A stretch of 64,000 bases of DNA from assembly GCA_018816735.1 (NCBI GenBank), contig JAHIVH010000132.1, forward strand, positions 62,001 through 126,000. The letters run 5' to 3'. The stretch is from Pseudomonadota bacterium. Its GTDB lineage: Bacteria > Desulfobacterota > Desulfobacteria > Desulfobacterales > JAHIVH01. Shown in pieces: positions 1-9,585 of the stretch. Below the pieces are notes generated by a model. It searched no databases. It saw only the letters and a list, made by a program, of their open reading frames with translations, and had not been told where the DNA came from. Made by a program: the position numbers and the translations under genes. How positions within the stretch are numbered: position 1 is the first letter of the stretch; each line of letters begins with the position of its first letter.

Positions 1-340
1 ACAGAAATCTTATGATTTCAGGTTGATCGAAAGGTGAATAGTATTTTGATGATTGACTCTGCATGGTTTGTCCTCCGTTATTGCTTGATTGACTGCTCAA
101 GGTGGTTGACAGTTCTATTGAATCAATGGCACCAAGTCTTTCGGCGGCTTTTTTAGCCACATCTGTTTCAGGATATTTTCTGATGATGTCCGTATACAAC
201 TCTCTGGCATGGTCCAGATTGTTCTGCAGTTCCTCAAACTGTCCTGTTTCATAAATATTTTCAGCTTTTTTCTCCGAACATCCCGGCCATACCAGCACGC
301 CGATAACAAAAATAAAGATAGCAAATTTTTTTAGGGTCAT
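1..340 (-). CDS. Putative lipoprotein with TPR-like helices (3' end beyond window)
   Basis: Reading the minus strand from the ATG at 340 gives an open frame of 113 codons that runs off the left edge without a stop. Residues 1-20 form a short basic and hydrophobic signal (MTLKKFAIFIFVIGVLVWPG) followed by Cys21, so export and lipidation are likely, although the lipobox is not canonical. After the Cys there is a helical stretch (residues about 31-70, containing ARELYTDIIRKYPETDVA) that looks like one tetratricopeptide-type unit, then a Ser/Gln/Asn-rich segment. A weak AAGG lies about 5 bases before the start. The family is not recognised; a periplasmic TPR lipoprotein is the best description. 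Confidence 0.6.
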   Translation of the reverse strand, partial: MTLKKFAIFIFVIGVLVWPGCSEKKAENIYETGQFEELQNNLDHARELYTDIIRKYPETDVAKKAAERLGAIDSIELSTTLSSQSSNNGGQTMQSQSSKYYSPFDQPEIIRFL

Positions 341-472
341 GGTGCCTTTTTACTATTGAGGAACTGCTATAGACAGTTTATGATTACAACTTAATTTTCC
401 GGTCCGAAAAGTATCACCATAAGGATATTTTGACAATCATTTTGGACATCAGACAAGGAATTTTTATTTCAG

Positions 473-940
473 ATGAATATGGATTTGTTACCCAAAAGCC
501 CGTTTTCAAAAATATACTATTTCAGGGGGCCTCAAAAGGAGGGAAGCCCTGATGTCAGCGTTGTTTCCAAGAATAAAGATGATACGGATGATATGGGGGG
601 CGGACGCGCGATCCGTTGCAGGAACTGCCTGAATGTTGTGACAACAGACAGAGAGCGCATCCAAAAAAATGGGTCACACACACACACTTTTGCCAATCCT
701 TATGGAAATGTTTTTGAAATCGGGTGTTTCAGGCATGCCATAGGGTGTGTTTATGCCGGATCAGTCACCACCGAGTTTACCTGGTTCAAGGGGTATGGGT
801 GGAAACTGGCATTATGCAGATCATGCATGGCCCATCTGGGATGGGTATATTTATCATCGGAAGAATCCATGTTTCACGGGCTGATTGTACACCGCCTGAC
901 CGAATCAGCCTCAGATGAATCAACCGGTCCGCAGCATTGA
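473..940 (+). CDS. CULT-domain (cereblon-type thalidomide-binding) protein
   Basis: A 155-residue protein whose residues about 45-142 match the CULT domain of eukaryotic cereblon and of small bacterial proteins. Visible signs are two CxxC zinc knuckles (C49/C52 and C115/C118), the NP..G sensor-loop motif (ANPYGNVFE, 74-82), and three tryptophans, W104, W110 and W124, in FTWFKGYGW and HLGWVY. The Trp spacing of 6 and 14 residues, and the 5 residues from W110 to C115, equal those in human cereblon (W380, W386, W400, C391). In known members the Trp cage binds cyclic imides, uridine-like or cyclised-amide ligands; the bacterial function is unknown. The N-terminal 44 residues look disordered and there is no signal peptide. 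It stands alone; an AAGGAA lies 12 bases upstream of the ATG. The domain call is strong, the role is open. Confidence 0.88.
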   Translation: MNMDLLPKSPFSKIYYFRGPQKEGSPDVSVVSKNKDDTDDMGGGRAIRCRNCLNVVTTDRERIQKNGSHTHTFANPYGNVFEIGCFRHAIGCVYAGSVTTEFTWFKGYGWKLALCRSCMAHLGWVYLSSEESMFHGLIVHRLTESASDESTGPQH

Positions 941-1405
941 TCCGGACGCATGCAGACAAAGGATTTTGCCTTGTTTTTTTCATATTTTACCCATGACACA
1001 TTTCTGTCTGTGACTTCTTGTTTATTTTTTACTGAATTCGGTTGAAATTTTTGGGGAACCGTTGTATGATCGTAGTTACGTAATAAGAACGTCGTTTTTA
1101 TAAAACATGTTTTTTTAAAATTATAGGTTTTATTTATATTAATCAAAAAAAAGAAACAGTGCCTAAATCGGTCTTGATTTTAAGGTGTGAGACATGTAAA
1201 ATCAGGATCAAAAGAATTTTAAAGCAATAGCGTTGCGGCGAATAGCACGGTAAAAAATTTAGATTCCATTGTTATGCCAGGGGTAAATTCAATTTTGTTG
1301 CATTCTTGTTGCATCTGATTCTGATACATCTTCCATTTGATCGTTAGTTTGCATCATTACTTATTCGCCGGTTATGTGTAATGAGAAAGGAAAGGAAATA
1401 ATTTA
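941..1405. other. Intergenic region, no gene seen
   Basis: AT-rich stretch between the CULT gene and the first PilZ gene. I see no convincing reading frame, tRNA or known riboswitch. The last part (GAAAGGAAAGGAAATAA, about 1383-1399) supplies the ribosome-binding site of the PilZ gene. Confidence 0.5.
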
Positions 1406-1780
1406 ATGCAAACAAATGAATTATTTGTGGAGCGCAGGAAGCACACGCGGTTTCAATTGAGACCCGGTGCATACGCTGTATTAAGTCCCAACCTCATTAA
1501 ACTCGGCCAGATTATGGATATAAGCGTGAGCGGACTGGCATTCCGGTATATTCGCTACGGGAACAAGGAAATCGATAATTTTGATAACGATGTGCTGTTA
1601 TACGGCAAAAATATGTATGTGGACCGTATCCCGTTTCAGGTTGTTTCAGATGTCGAGCTGGACAACCCAGGTGTTTTCAGTTCTGTCTTGATGAATAAAT
1701 TCAGTATCGAATTTAAAAACTTAACAAGCAAGCAACTTGAACAGCTTGAGATGTTTATAAAAAGTCATGCCATCAATTGA
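1406..1780 (+). CDS. PilZ-domain protein
   Basis: A 124-residue single-domain protein. The N-terminal arginine motif (ERRKHTRF, residues 9-16) and the downstream DISVSGLAF (39-47) are the two signature elements with which PilZ domains hold cyclic di-GMP. Nothing suggests a second domain or a membrane segment, so it is probably a cytoplasmic c-di-GMP receptor acting on motility, surface or stress machinery. Its stop lies 23 bases from the stop of the convergent rhomboid gene. A purine-rich GAAAGGAAAGGAAATAA precedes the ATG. The specific target cannot be told from the sequence. Confidence 0.85.
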   Translation: MQTNELFVERRKHTRFQLRPGAYAVLSPNLIKLGQIMDISVSGLAFRYIRYGNKEIDNFDNDVLLYGKNMYVDRIPFQVVSDVELDNPGVFSSVLMNKFSIEFKNLTSKQLEQLEMFIKSHAIN

Positions 1781-1803
1781 CGATGCGTTGGCGCGCATAT
1801 TTT

Positions 1804-2679
1804 TCAAATCAAATACGGAGACAGAAACGCGACGCAAATGATCATCACGCTGATCAAGAGATACGATAATTGAAAATAGAATCTGTCTCGACGTGTTATT
1901 AAGTATTCCACATAGAAAAACCCTGCAACGACACCGGAAATACACCCCAACAGATGAGACATGATATCCGTATTCTTTCCTGAGCTGAAAAATCCCAGAA
2001 GGGCGATGGCGCTTCCCAGAGGAAGGAAAACTCTGAACCTGTTCATGGATATCTTCAGTCTGCTTCGGAATTCCCACCCGGTAAATATGCCGACAGCACC
2101 AAAAACAGCTGTGGATGCACCGATCGAACGGTGCCATATGTCTGCATAAAATAAAGCGGTTAAAAGGTTTCCCAAAACACCTGTCATAAGAATCATAAAT
2201 ATCCCGGCACCCCATCCGGAAACGCTGCAGGCGATTGACCCAAATATTGCCATGCCAGCCATATTGGAAAGAAGATGAACCGGACCATCATGAAGAAAAA
2301 GTGCGGTAACTGCTCTGTATAGCTCTCCTGTAACAATACGTTGGGATGATGCAGCATAGATATCCACATATGCCGTCCTGTCCAAAACAAGCACAGGAAT
2401 AACATGGGATAGAAATATGAAAAGCGCCGTGAAAATGCCTGTCGGGCTCTTTGGATACTCAACAGGATTCAATATTTTTTCATCAGGTTGCAATGGATTT
2501 TCTTCAAAATACCGGATGAGATTGTGAGTCGCTTTTTCATAATCCATTTCATGGATCAGGATCGTGAAGCCATCCTGGGAATGAAAAACCTTGTGGGGGA
2601 TCCCTGCAGCGGAAAAAATGAGGATATAAATATCCACAAGATCTTCAGGAATACGGGTAAACTGTTCGTTTAAGTGCAT
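1804..2679 (-). CDS. Rhomboid-family intramembrane serine protease
   Basis: From the ATG at 2679 this is a 291-residue membrane protein. The cytosolic N-terminal portion (about 70 residues) resembles the small DUF2007-like or GlpG-type N domain. The six-helix rhomboid core follows: HDGPVHLLSN (the HxxxN motif), the catalytic serine in GASTAVFG (S189) and the catalytic histidine in DIMSHLLG (H242). The family cleaves transmembrane segments of substrate proteins within the bilayer. The frame stays open upstream to a TTG at 2826 (340 aa), but neither candidate has a clear Shine-Dalgarno; the ATG is chosen because the extra 49 residues show no family similarity I recognise. It converges with the PilZ gene. 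The substrate is unknown. Confidence 0.85.
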   Translation of the reverse strand: MHLNEQFTRIPEDLVDIYILIFSAAGIPHKVFHSQDGFTILIHEMDYEKATHNLIRYFEENPLQPDEKILNPVEYPKSPTGIFTALFIFLSHVIPVLVLDRTAYVDIYAASSQRIVTGELYRAVTALFLHDGPVHLLSNMAGMAIFGSIACSVSGWGAGIFMILMTGVLGNLLTALFYADIWHRSIGASTAVFGAVGIFTGWEFRSRLKISMNRFRVFLPLGSAIALLGFFSSGKNTDIMSHLLGCISGVVAGFFYVEYLITRRDRFYFQLSYLLISVMIICVAFLSPYLI

Positions 2680-2856
2680 ATGGCAAAAACATTTATTTAT
2701 AAGATGTTGAAAATGGCTTATAATCGTACTATCTATTGAATATGGTTTGGTTTTAAAAATCAATATAAAGAATCGCAATATCTCTTGGGAGAGTTCAACA
2801 TCATTTAAATCAACCGAACCCCACAATAATTAACCCAAAAAAGGAGGAGCAGGATC

Positions 2857-3066
2857 ATGTTGAATCAGGAACGATCACTTACACTTGTAAAGATTATCAT
2901 GATCTGGTTTTTGGGATTTGCCTGTGGTGCGCCTTTTATGAATTTTCTCGTTAATATCAAATACGGGAGTTCGGTTATTATTCCATTGATCAATTTTTTA
3001 CTGATGGCCATTATTTCAGGTGTCGGGCTGTTTCTCTTGCTGAAGAAAAAAGGCAGTGTTGAGTAG
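2857..3066 (+). CDS. Small two-helix membrane protein
   Basis: A 69-residue protein with two predicted transmembrane helices (about residues 9-30 and 38-62) and a short basic C-terminus (KKKGSVE). A strong ribosome-binding site, AAGGAGGAGC, sits just before the ATG, which argues that it is translated. It lies between the divergent rhomboid gene and the FapA-like gene 72 bases downstream and may be co-transcribed with the latter. I do not recognise the family. Confidence 0.65.
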   Translation: MLNQERSLTLVKIIMIWFLGFACGAPFMNFLVNIKYGSSVIIPLINFLLMAIISGVGLFLLLKKKGSVE

Positions 3067-3138
3067 CTGCCAGGGGAATATGATCATAAGGTTAAATTTA
3101 TGAAAGAACCCTTAGCAATGAATCCGGAGTTAAATTAA

Positions 3139-5622
3139 ATGTTCAATACCAATGACTTTAATCTAACATGCCCGTTTTGTCTTGCCGAAAAACACGTGCA
3201 AAACAGAATTCCTGATCAGAAAGTTACCTGTGAGGCATGTGGCAGGAAATTTTACGGATCACATCCGATGGATGAAGACCATTACCCGCTGATCGGGCGC
3301 CTTGCTGTGCATTATCGAACCATTACCGGTGCCCAGCTCGATCAGGCCATTCAGATTCAAGGAAAAAATGGCATTGGGAAAGATCAAAAGATCTCCATAG
3401 AAGATATCATTATTCAGCATAAAATGGCTTCTTCCCGACAGGTTGGACTCTTGATTTTGATTCGGGATTTTATTGAGCTTCGGCAAAAGAGCGAGTCATT
3501 TGGGAAAGTGGCCATAAAGCGTGGTCTGGTCACGCCCGATGATATCGAAACGGCTCTGATAAGACAGGAAAAGGAATTTAAAAGAAAGAAAGTGAACCTT
3601 TTGATCGGGGATATCCTGGTAGATGACGGCATTTTATCCAAACATCAGTGCGATCTGATTTTGAAAGAGGTCTCAGGAGAGAAAGTGGGTTCAAGAGAAT
3701 TTGCCGATGTTCTGAATCAATCACCTGGCAAAGAGGGGCTTCAATTGGATGACGGGATGGACCTCTCTGAATTTGAAATCAAATTTCTTTCCATTAAGGA
3801 GCTGGATAAAAAATTTGGTGAAACAGTTGCCAGAAAAGGATTTGCGTCTGAAAACGATGTCCGGCGGGCATTTGACCGCCAGGAGGGATTGTTTAGAAAC
3901 CATCACATTATTAAACATATTGACGAAATTTTGTTCAATCAGGGGTTGCTGTCCGCTGATCAATGCCTTGAAATTTATAACGAACTTAAGTGGCCTGTGG
4001 ACAGAATGGCTATTTCAGGTAATTTGCATGGCAGGCAAACTGAAAAAATGGACAGGCCTGCAAAATTGACCGATGCAGATCTGGACCTTTATATATCGCC
4101 TGACAATTTGTCTGCATATATCCGTATTATTTCCAAAAATTTCCATACAATTACGTCTTTGGGTCTCCGGCATTTTTTAAAAGAAAAGAGTATTGTTTTT
4201 GGTGTGATCAGTGACAATGAGATCAAAACATTTCTTAAAAATCCCGCGAATAAGCAAATCTGCATTGCCAAAGGAAAAGCAGCAAAACCCGGACAAAAAG
4301 ATGAAATTGAATATTATTTTAACACCGGTTTCCCTTTAAAATATATTGGCGAGAACAAAAACAAGGCTGATAATCAGGATATCGTTGTTCCGCGCGGGAA
4401 AATCCTTGCCAAAAGAACACCTGGGCAGGAATCAATACCCGGCGTGGATATTTTTGGAAACCCTCTAAGAATTTCAATGAAAGATGACAAAAGCTGGCGA
4501 TGTGGCGAGGGGGCGAGGTATTCAAGCGATGGATTGAAAATCATTGCAAAGAATGAGGGCATGCCAAGGCTTTCAATTGATGGAAGAATCTATGTTTTTT
4601 CCAAAATGAATATTATGGATGATGCGGATATCCGAACAGGTCATCTGGGTATGAATAATAACATTGCTGTTATGGGGACGCTTAAGGGGGCCTTCCCGGT
4701 AAGGGGAGGAGACCTTACGGCTGATGAAATCCGGGATGCAGACGTGGATGTGATTGGCGACGTTCGTGTAACCATTGGCATTACGACCTCCAGGATTGCC
4801 ACCCAAGGAGCTGTTTACGCCCGGTATATCATGAACTCAGATATTGAAGCCTATGGTGATATTGTGGTGGAAAACGAGATCATCGATTCTACAATCAAAA
4901 CCAGTGGGGCGTTAATCGTGAAAAAAAGCAGGATAATCGCTTCCCGAATCATTGCCAGAAAGGGAATCATTGCTGCAGCAATCGGTAGTCCGGTCACCAA
5001 CCCATGCATACTTGAAGTCGGCAGTGATGCGCATATAAATGGGGTGATAGAAAGAATTGATGGCAACATCAAGACTCGCCTGGATGATCTGCTGCAAAAA
5101 GAAAGCGCATTATTAAAAATTAAAAAGAAAGAGGAAAAAGTTAACCAGAAGATGGTTAAACTGAAAAAAGACATTGAACAGGCAGCACTTTTGAAATCTG
5201 TCATGATTGAAAAATCTGGCGAGGCTGGCAGAGAGAAGCTTAATCGTGCATCTGTCTCCATACACGATGTCGACCGGAAAATGAAAAAATTAATTGGTAC
5301 ATTGAAAAAGTTGGATCAGGGACTCAAATTTTTAAGAAAAGAAAAGGAAGACCTTCAATTGGACTTGAATAGCCGGCGCGTCGTCTTTGAAAATGAAATC
5401 GATGAGTTAAACCAGAATAAGTATTTCATCAAAAAATGGGCCCATCTTGAAAAAGGGAAACCTGTGGTTAAAGTAAAAGGCAAAATTACACAGGAAACGT
5501 TCATTGCCGGCCGGCATTCAACTTTTACTTTGGAAAAAGAATATAATAATATCGGCATTATTGAGCATTTAGCATCGGACAATGGCATGGACAGTTGGCT
5601 GTTCAAATCGCTTTCCCGTTAA
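3139..5622 (+). CDS. Zinc-ribbon / FapA (DUF342)-type polymer-like protein
   Basis: An 827-residue protein in three parts. Residues 11-40 form a zinc ribbon (CPFC and CEAC). Residues about 50-290 carry repeated helical modules of the type FGKVAIKRGLVTPDDIETAL followed by LIGDILVDDGILS, seen at least twice and more degenerately a third time. Residues about 310-640 are the FapA/DUF342 domain, including the right-handed beta-helix segment rich in short G-x-I/V turns (VIGDVRVTIGITTSRIATQG), and the C-terminal 170 residues are a Lys/Glu-rich coiled coil. FapA proteins are linked to flagellar or cell-surface assembly and two-component signalling, but their biochemistry is poorly known. The 8423-9568 protein shares the N-terminal zinc ribbon and modules, so the two were probably formed by duplication. 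Confidence 0.78.
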   Translation: MFNTNDFNLTCPFCLAEKHVQNRIPDQKVTCEACGRKFYGSHPMDEDHYPLIGRLAVHYRTITGAQLDQAIQIQGKNGIGKDQKISIEDIIIQHKMASSRQVGLLILIRDFIELRQKSESFGKVAIKRGLVTPDDIETALIRQEKEFKRKKVNLLIGDILVDDGILSKHQCDLILKEVSGEKVGSREFADVLNQSPGKEGLQLDDGMDLSEFEIKFLSIKELDKKFGETVARKGFASENDVRRAFDRQEGLFRNHHIIKHIDEILFNQGLLSADQCLEIYNELKWPVDRMAISGNLHGRQTEKMDRPAKLTDADLDLYISPDNLSAYIRIISKNFHTITSLGLRHFLKEKSIVFGVISDNEIKTFLKNPANKQICIAKGKAAKPGQKDEIEYYFNTGFPLKYIGENKNKADNQDIVVPRGKILAKRTPGQESIPGVDIFGNPLRISMKDDKSWRCGEGARYSSDGLKIIAKNEGMPRLSIDGRIYVFSKMNIMDDADIRTGHLGMNNNIAVMGTLKGAFPVRGGDLTADEIRDADVDVIGDVRVTIGITTSRIATQGAVYARYIMNSDIEAYGDIVVENEIIDSTIKTSGALIVKKSRIIASRIIARKGIIAAAIGSPVTNPCILEVGSDAHINGVIERIDGNIKTRLDDLLQKESALLKIKKKEEKVNQKMVKLKKDIEQAALLKSVMIEKSGEAGREKLNRASVSIHDVDRKMKKLIGTLKKLDQGLKFLRKEKEDLQLDLNSRRVVFENEIDELNQNKYFIKKWAHLEKGKPVVKVKGKITQETFIAGRHSTFTLEKEYNNIGIIEHLASDNGMDSWLFKSLSR

Positions 5623-5768
5623 GCGCGCCTGCAGGGCACACTTGCTGGAGATACGAATTATTTGATATACCGCTTGACTTTTAGATGGCGATGCTTTTTA
5701 TCTTTTCTTGTGATTATGGAGAGGGATACCTGATAAGTTAACCGCAGATAATAAAAAGAGGACTACAC

Positions 5769-6149
5769 ATGGGCGCATCTGAACGCAGGGAAAACCAGAG
5801 AGCATTTATAAAATTTGAAATCAATTATATTCAGGAAGGTGATTTTTTAATTTCGCATTCAAAGGATATTTCCGCAGATGGTATGTTTATCAATACGGAT
5901 ACCCCATTAACCATAAATGAAAGACTAACCCTCACATTTTCTTTGGGAAACTCTGATCCGTTTACTGTTGACGCGCGCGTTATCTGGATCAATCAAAATG
6001 GGGATCAAAGGGACAAGGGGATGGGGGTTCAGTTTGTCAGACCGACCAAAAAGCTGCAAAACGCCATTCTTTCCGTGGTGAATAAAGTCGCAGTCATTGA
6101 AAAGGAAAACAAGAAATCATCTGGTAAGGGGGGGGGCAAGTCCAGATAG
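5769..6149 (+). CDS. PilZ-domain protein
   Basis: A 126-residue protein beginning MGASERRENQRAF, with the arginine-rich PilZ entry motif and the second signature DISADGMFINT (residues about 36-46). The sheet core ends in a GMGVQFV strand typical of the TIGR02266-like PilZ subgroup found in delta-proteobacterial signalling proteins. A Lys/Gly-rich tail follows. It probably binds cyclic di-GMP in the cytoplasm. It lies in a run of signalling genes: the first PilZ gene, the FapA-like gene upstream and the receiver-kinase gene downstream. Confidence 0.85.
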   Translation: MGASERRENQRAFIKFEINYIQEGDFLISHSKDISADGMFINTDTPLTINERLTLTFSLGNSDPFTVDARVIWINQNGDQRDKGMGVQFVRPTKKLQNAILSVVNKVAVIEKENKKSSGKGGGKSR

Positions 6150-6520
6150 GATAGCCGGGACATTGGATTTAAATGTCTTATGTATCTGAGAATAATGTCA
6201 TACCGGTTCTTTAATTCCTGACAGATACATATTTTTACATATTAACCATGATGCAGATAGCGAGATAGTCTATCTGCCTGCCTTTCCATGATATAACAAT
6301 GAATATAAAGATTACCTTTGACATGACCGGGAAGATCGAGTATTTTTATGTACACATGCCGCTCGCCTAAAGTAATATAACTTGCCTGCCTCTTAGGGTG
6401 AATTGAGCATTCGTTAACGTGCTGGTAATAAACCGAAAAATCTTATTAACATCATATGGCTCCTGTGGATCGAATCTGAAAAGACACATAATTCTTTGTT
6501 AAGATAAGGCCTCATTTTTC
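6150..6520. other. Intergenic region with one short hairpin
   Basis: 371 bases without a supported gene. A perfect 8-bp inverted repeat, GCAGATAG (6253-6260) and CTATCTGC (6270-6277) with a 9-base loop, may end the PilZ transcript, though no T-run follows it. The remainder probably holds the promoter of the kinase gene; no box is clear enough to name. Confidence 0.4.
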
Positions 6521-8224
6521 ATGATAGAGTTTCAAAATATACCTCTTTTTGACCATGATATAGAAGGTGTTGAAATAGAGGTGGTCAAGACGAAACCTCA
6601 GTGGAAAATTCTTGTGGCAGATGATGAGGAAGCTGTTCATCAACTGATGCGAATCGTTTTAAGGGATTTTTCCTTTGAAGGACTGTCTGTTCAGATTTTT
6701 GATGCGTATTCCGGTGAAGAAGCCAAGCAGTTTTTAAAAAATAACCCGGATGTTGCGGTCGTTTTTCTGGATATTGTAATGGAAACCAGTCATACCGGGC
6801 TTGATATCATTCATTTTATTCGAAAAGAACAGAAGAACAGCATCGTCCAGATTGTTCTTCAGACCGGTCAGACCGGTATTCCACCTGAGTTTGAACTGAT
6901 TACCCAATATAGTGTCAATGAGTTTCTGTCCAAAGTGGAGTTGTCCTCACGAAAACTTTTCACCACCGTGACAACCCTTTTGAGATCCTACAGTCTTTCT
7001 TTTTCAGTGAATCAACTGAATAAAAAACTTGAAAAGGAATTGAATGAACGAAAGCTTTTTGAGCAGGCCTTGAAAAATGCCCAGAATGAGCTTGAAAAAA
7101 GGGTCAATGAGCGGACAAAAGAACTCATTTTAGCCAATTATAAAATGGCCATGGAAATTGAAGAAAGAAATCGAGCTGAAAAAGCGCTGCGTGAAAGTGA
7201 GGAACGGCACAGAGCGCTTTTTGATAATAATCCGGTGCCAACCATTATTGTCGATAAAAACGCAAGAGTTGTTCGTTATAATCTGGCCAAGGGAAAATCC
7301 GGCAACCGGTCGCCTGCGATTGGTGATTTGATGTATAGGGATTATGCAGGCAATCATGACATCGACATGTACAGTGAATTGATGGATTGCATAAAGTCAG
7401 GCGTTGTCAAAGAGTTCCCGGCAAGACGATATGATGACAGTTTTCTTCATATCCGGATCTCACCTTTTTTTGAAGGTGCCATTATTACAGCCATTGATAT
7501 CACAGACAGTAAACGGGCTGAAGAACAGATCCACACGTTGACGCAGGAATTAATCAAGGCGCAGGAAAGTGAGCGACAGAGAATTGCAAGGGATCTTCAT
7601 GATAAGGTTGCCCAGGATCTGGCCTCTTTGACGATTTCATGTAAAACCATTTTTGATCATGAAACGGACGTTTCTGATGAATTGAGAAAAAAAGTGGAAC
7701 GGTTTTCAACTACCTTGAAAAATTCAATTTCAGCGGTTCGTGAACTATCTTACAATTTAAGGCCGCCGAATCTTGATCAATTGGGACTTGTACAGACGAT
7801 CTACAGGTTTTGTGAGGATTTTTCAGAAAGCAATCGCATCAAAGTCAAATTTCACTCTGCAGGTGTGAATGACCTCGAGCTCGATTTTGATACGGAAATC
7901 AATCTTTACCGAATTGTCCAGGAAGGACTGAACAATGTAAGGAAGCATGCAAAAGCTGAAAACGCCACTATAAGGTTTACGGCTGCCTATCCTAACATCA
8001 TCTTGCGAATTGAAGATGATGGCGCGGGGTTTGATGTCAAAAGACGGTTGGGTGAAGCGTTGTCTGAAAAGCGAATGGGCATCAGAAATATGCGTGAGCG
8101 GGTGTATCTGCTTAAAGGAAAATTTCGTATACATTCTCACGAATCTGAAGGGACGAAAGTGATTGTGGAAATTCCTTATATGGAAAACAAAATCAAAAAG
8201 AAAATTAAGCTTTCCTGGAATTGA
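6521..8224 (+). CDS. Receiver-PAS-histidine kinase (NarX/DegS-type HisKA_3)
   Basis: A 567-residue soluble signalling protein. A receiver domain (about residues 28-150) has the acidic pair D34/D35, the phospho-acceptor D84 in VFLDIV and Lys139. A coiled coil (about 165-225) leads to a PAS domain (about 230-335), then a HisKA_3 dimerisation domain with the phospho-accepting H360 in RIARDLHDKVAQDLASL, and a HATPase_c domain with the N-box GLNNVRKHAKA and the G-box EDDGAGFD. Such proteins phosphorylate NarL/FixJ-type regulators; no such regulator lies beside it, so its partner is elsewhere. The N-terminal receiver suggests it is itself the target of another kinase. No transmembrane segment is present. 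Confidence 0.9.
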   Translation: MIEFQNIPLFDHDIEGVEIEVVKTKPQWKILVADDEEAVHQLMRIVLRDFSFEGLSVQIFDAYSGEEAKQFLKNNPDVAVVFLDIVMETSHTGLDIIHFIRKEQKNSIVQIVLQTGQTGIPPEFELITQYSVNEFLSKVELSSRKLFTTVTTLLRSYSLSFSVNQLNKKLEKELNERKLFEQALKNAQNELEKRVNERTKELILANYKMAMEIEERNRAEKALRESEERHRALFDNNPVPTIIVDKNARVVRYNLAKGKSGNRSPAIGDLMYRDYAGNHDIDMYSELMDCIKSGVVKEFPARRYDDSFLHIRISPFFEGAIITAIDITDSKRAEEQIHTLTQELIKAQESERQRIARDLHDKVAQDLASLTISCKTIFDHETDVSDELRKKVERFSTTLKNSISAVRELSYNLRPPNLDQLGLVQTIYRFCEDFSESNRIKVKFHSAGVNDLELDFDTEINLYRIVQEGLNNVRKHAKAENATIRFTAAYPNIILRIEDDGAGFDVKRRLGEALSEKRMGIRNMRERVYLLKGKFRIHSHESEGTKVIVEIPYMENKIKKKIKLSWN

Positions 8225-8422
8225 TCATTGCCCGTTGTTCCCAGTCCTTGTCATTTTAATTTCACCTCCTTGTTGAAAAAACTTTCAAATCCATGTATCC
8301 TAATAATTAAATGATTAAAATTAACTTTTGCTAAAAATTTTTTAATGCACTGTCATGTTAACCGGGATATCGCTCAATACAAATTCCTGGAAATACATAA
8401 CAGGTTTCCTTTCAGGTGATAA

Positions 8423-9568
8423 ATGAACTTCATCCAATGCCCATTTTGCAATTGCGAGTACAGAATAGACCCTGAATTTGTCGGCAATACGATTAAATGC
8501 CAGAAATGCGAAAAAAGTTTTGAAGCAATACATGTATATCAGAAAAACCGTAAACCCAATTTGGAAGATCTTGCATTGGCTTACGATGCCATTACCAAAG
8601 AGCAACTTGAAGAAGCCTTGTCCATAAAGAAAGCGGAAGACCAGCTGGGAAATGCGGTTAATATTGAAGATATTTTTTTACAGAAAGGAATGATCGATCC
8701 GGAACAGTTGGAAATGCTTAAAGAAATCAATCAGTTTCTTGAATTGAGACTGCTTGACAAAAAGTTTGGCAAGATTGCCATCAATAAAGGATTCCTGACA
8801 GATAGAGAGGTGAAACTTGCTTTGTCTGTTCAGGCCATCAATTTCAAAAAGAAAAAATATTGCAGACTGATCGGCGATATCCTGATCGAGTCTGGTGTGA
8901 TGAATGAAAGTCAGCGCGACGAGATTCTGATGGAACAAAAACGTCTGGACGGCGTTCTTCCTCAAAAAGCGAACGAAAGTACTGCCGAAGGCCCGAAGCA
9001 GGATATAAAACAAAAGTTTCGTGCGTTTGTTCAGGATGTCAGAGATGCCAATATTCAAAATTTAATCATTACCTTTACGCAAAGACGGGCGCTTATCGTT
9101 ATTTCTGCAATTGCATTGATTACTGTAAGTCTGATCATCTATGCCGCCACCGTAAAACCGAAAAACTATAAAAATGTTTCAGACAGCAGCTTTTTAAGCA
9201 AAATTTTTGAAAAGGATAAACGGTATTTTGTTTATCCGTTCAAGTATTCAACCACCCTTTCGGATCAGGCGTTCCTTAACCTTGAAATGGATGTTGAGTT
9301 TACGGATATTAACGGATTTGAAGAATTCGAAAGAAAGGAAGCCAGGCTTCGCCATGCATTTAATCTTGTTTTTAACCCAAGAAGTTACAGACAGGTTAAA
9401 GGCGAGAAAAAGATACATACAACATTGAAAAGAATATTCAGGGCCCAAATGGATGTGGATATCACCAATGTGTATGTGACCAAGTATATTCTGACAGAAC
9501 CACCTGAATCAGATGGCGAAGACCGGCCCATCGATGATACGGCCTTCAAGTTTTTTAAACTGAAATAA
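8423..9568 (+). CDS. Zinc-ribbon module protein with one transmembrane helix
   Basis: A 381-residue protein. The N-terminal zinc ribbon (CPFC at 6-9 and CQKC at about 28-31) and the following helical modules (FGKIAINKGFLTDREVKLAL, then LIGDILIESGVMN) are closely related to those of the FapA-like protein at 3139-5622. Residues about 223-243 form a single transmembrane helix (ALIVISAIALITVSLIIYAA), after which about 130 residues, probably outside the membrane, show no domain I recognise. It thus resembles the N-half of the FapA-like protein attached to a membrane anchor and a sensor-like extracytoplasmic part. It converges on the pseudo-receiver/TPR gene with 17 bases between stops. Confidence 0.7.
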   Translation: MNFIQCPFCNCEYRIDPEFVGNTIKCQKCEKSFEAIHVYQKNRKPNLEDLALAYDAITKEQLEEALSIKKAEDQLGNAVNIEDIFLQKGMIDPEQLEMLKEINQFLELRLLDKKFGKIAINKGFLTDREVKLALSVQAINFKKKKYCRLIGDILIESGVMNESQRDEILMEQKRLDGVLPQKANESTAEGPKQDIKQKFRAFVQDVRDANIQNLIITFTQRRALIVISAIALITVSLIIYAATVKPKNYKNVSDSSFLSKIFEKDKRYFVYPFKYSTTLSDQAFLNLEMDVEFTDINGFEEFERKEARLRHAFNLVFNPRSYRQVKGEKKIHTTLKRIFRAQMDVDITNVYVTKYILTEPPESDGEDRPIDDTAFKFFKLK

Positions 9569-9585
9569 TATTCATTTGCAGGCCG

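Noticed and set aside
941..1405. Cyclic-di-GMP riboswitch upstream of the PilZ gene
   Set aside because: I looked for the conserved GEMM core and did not find it.
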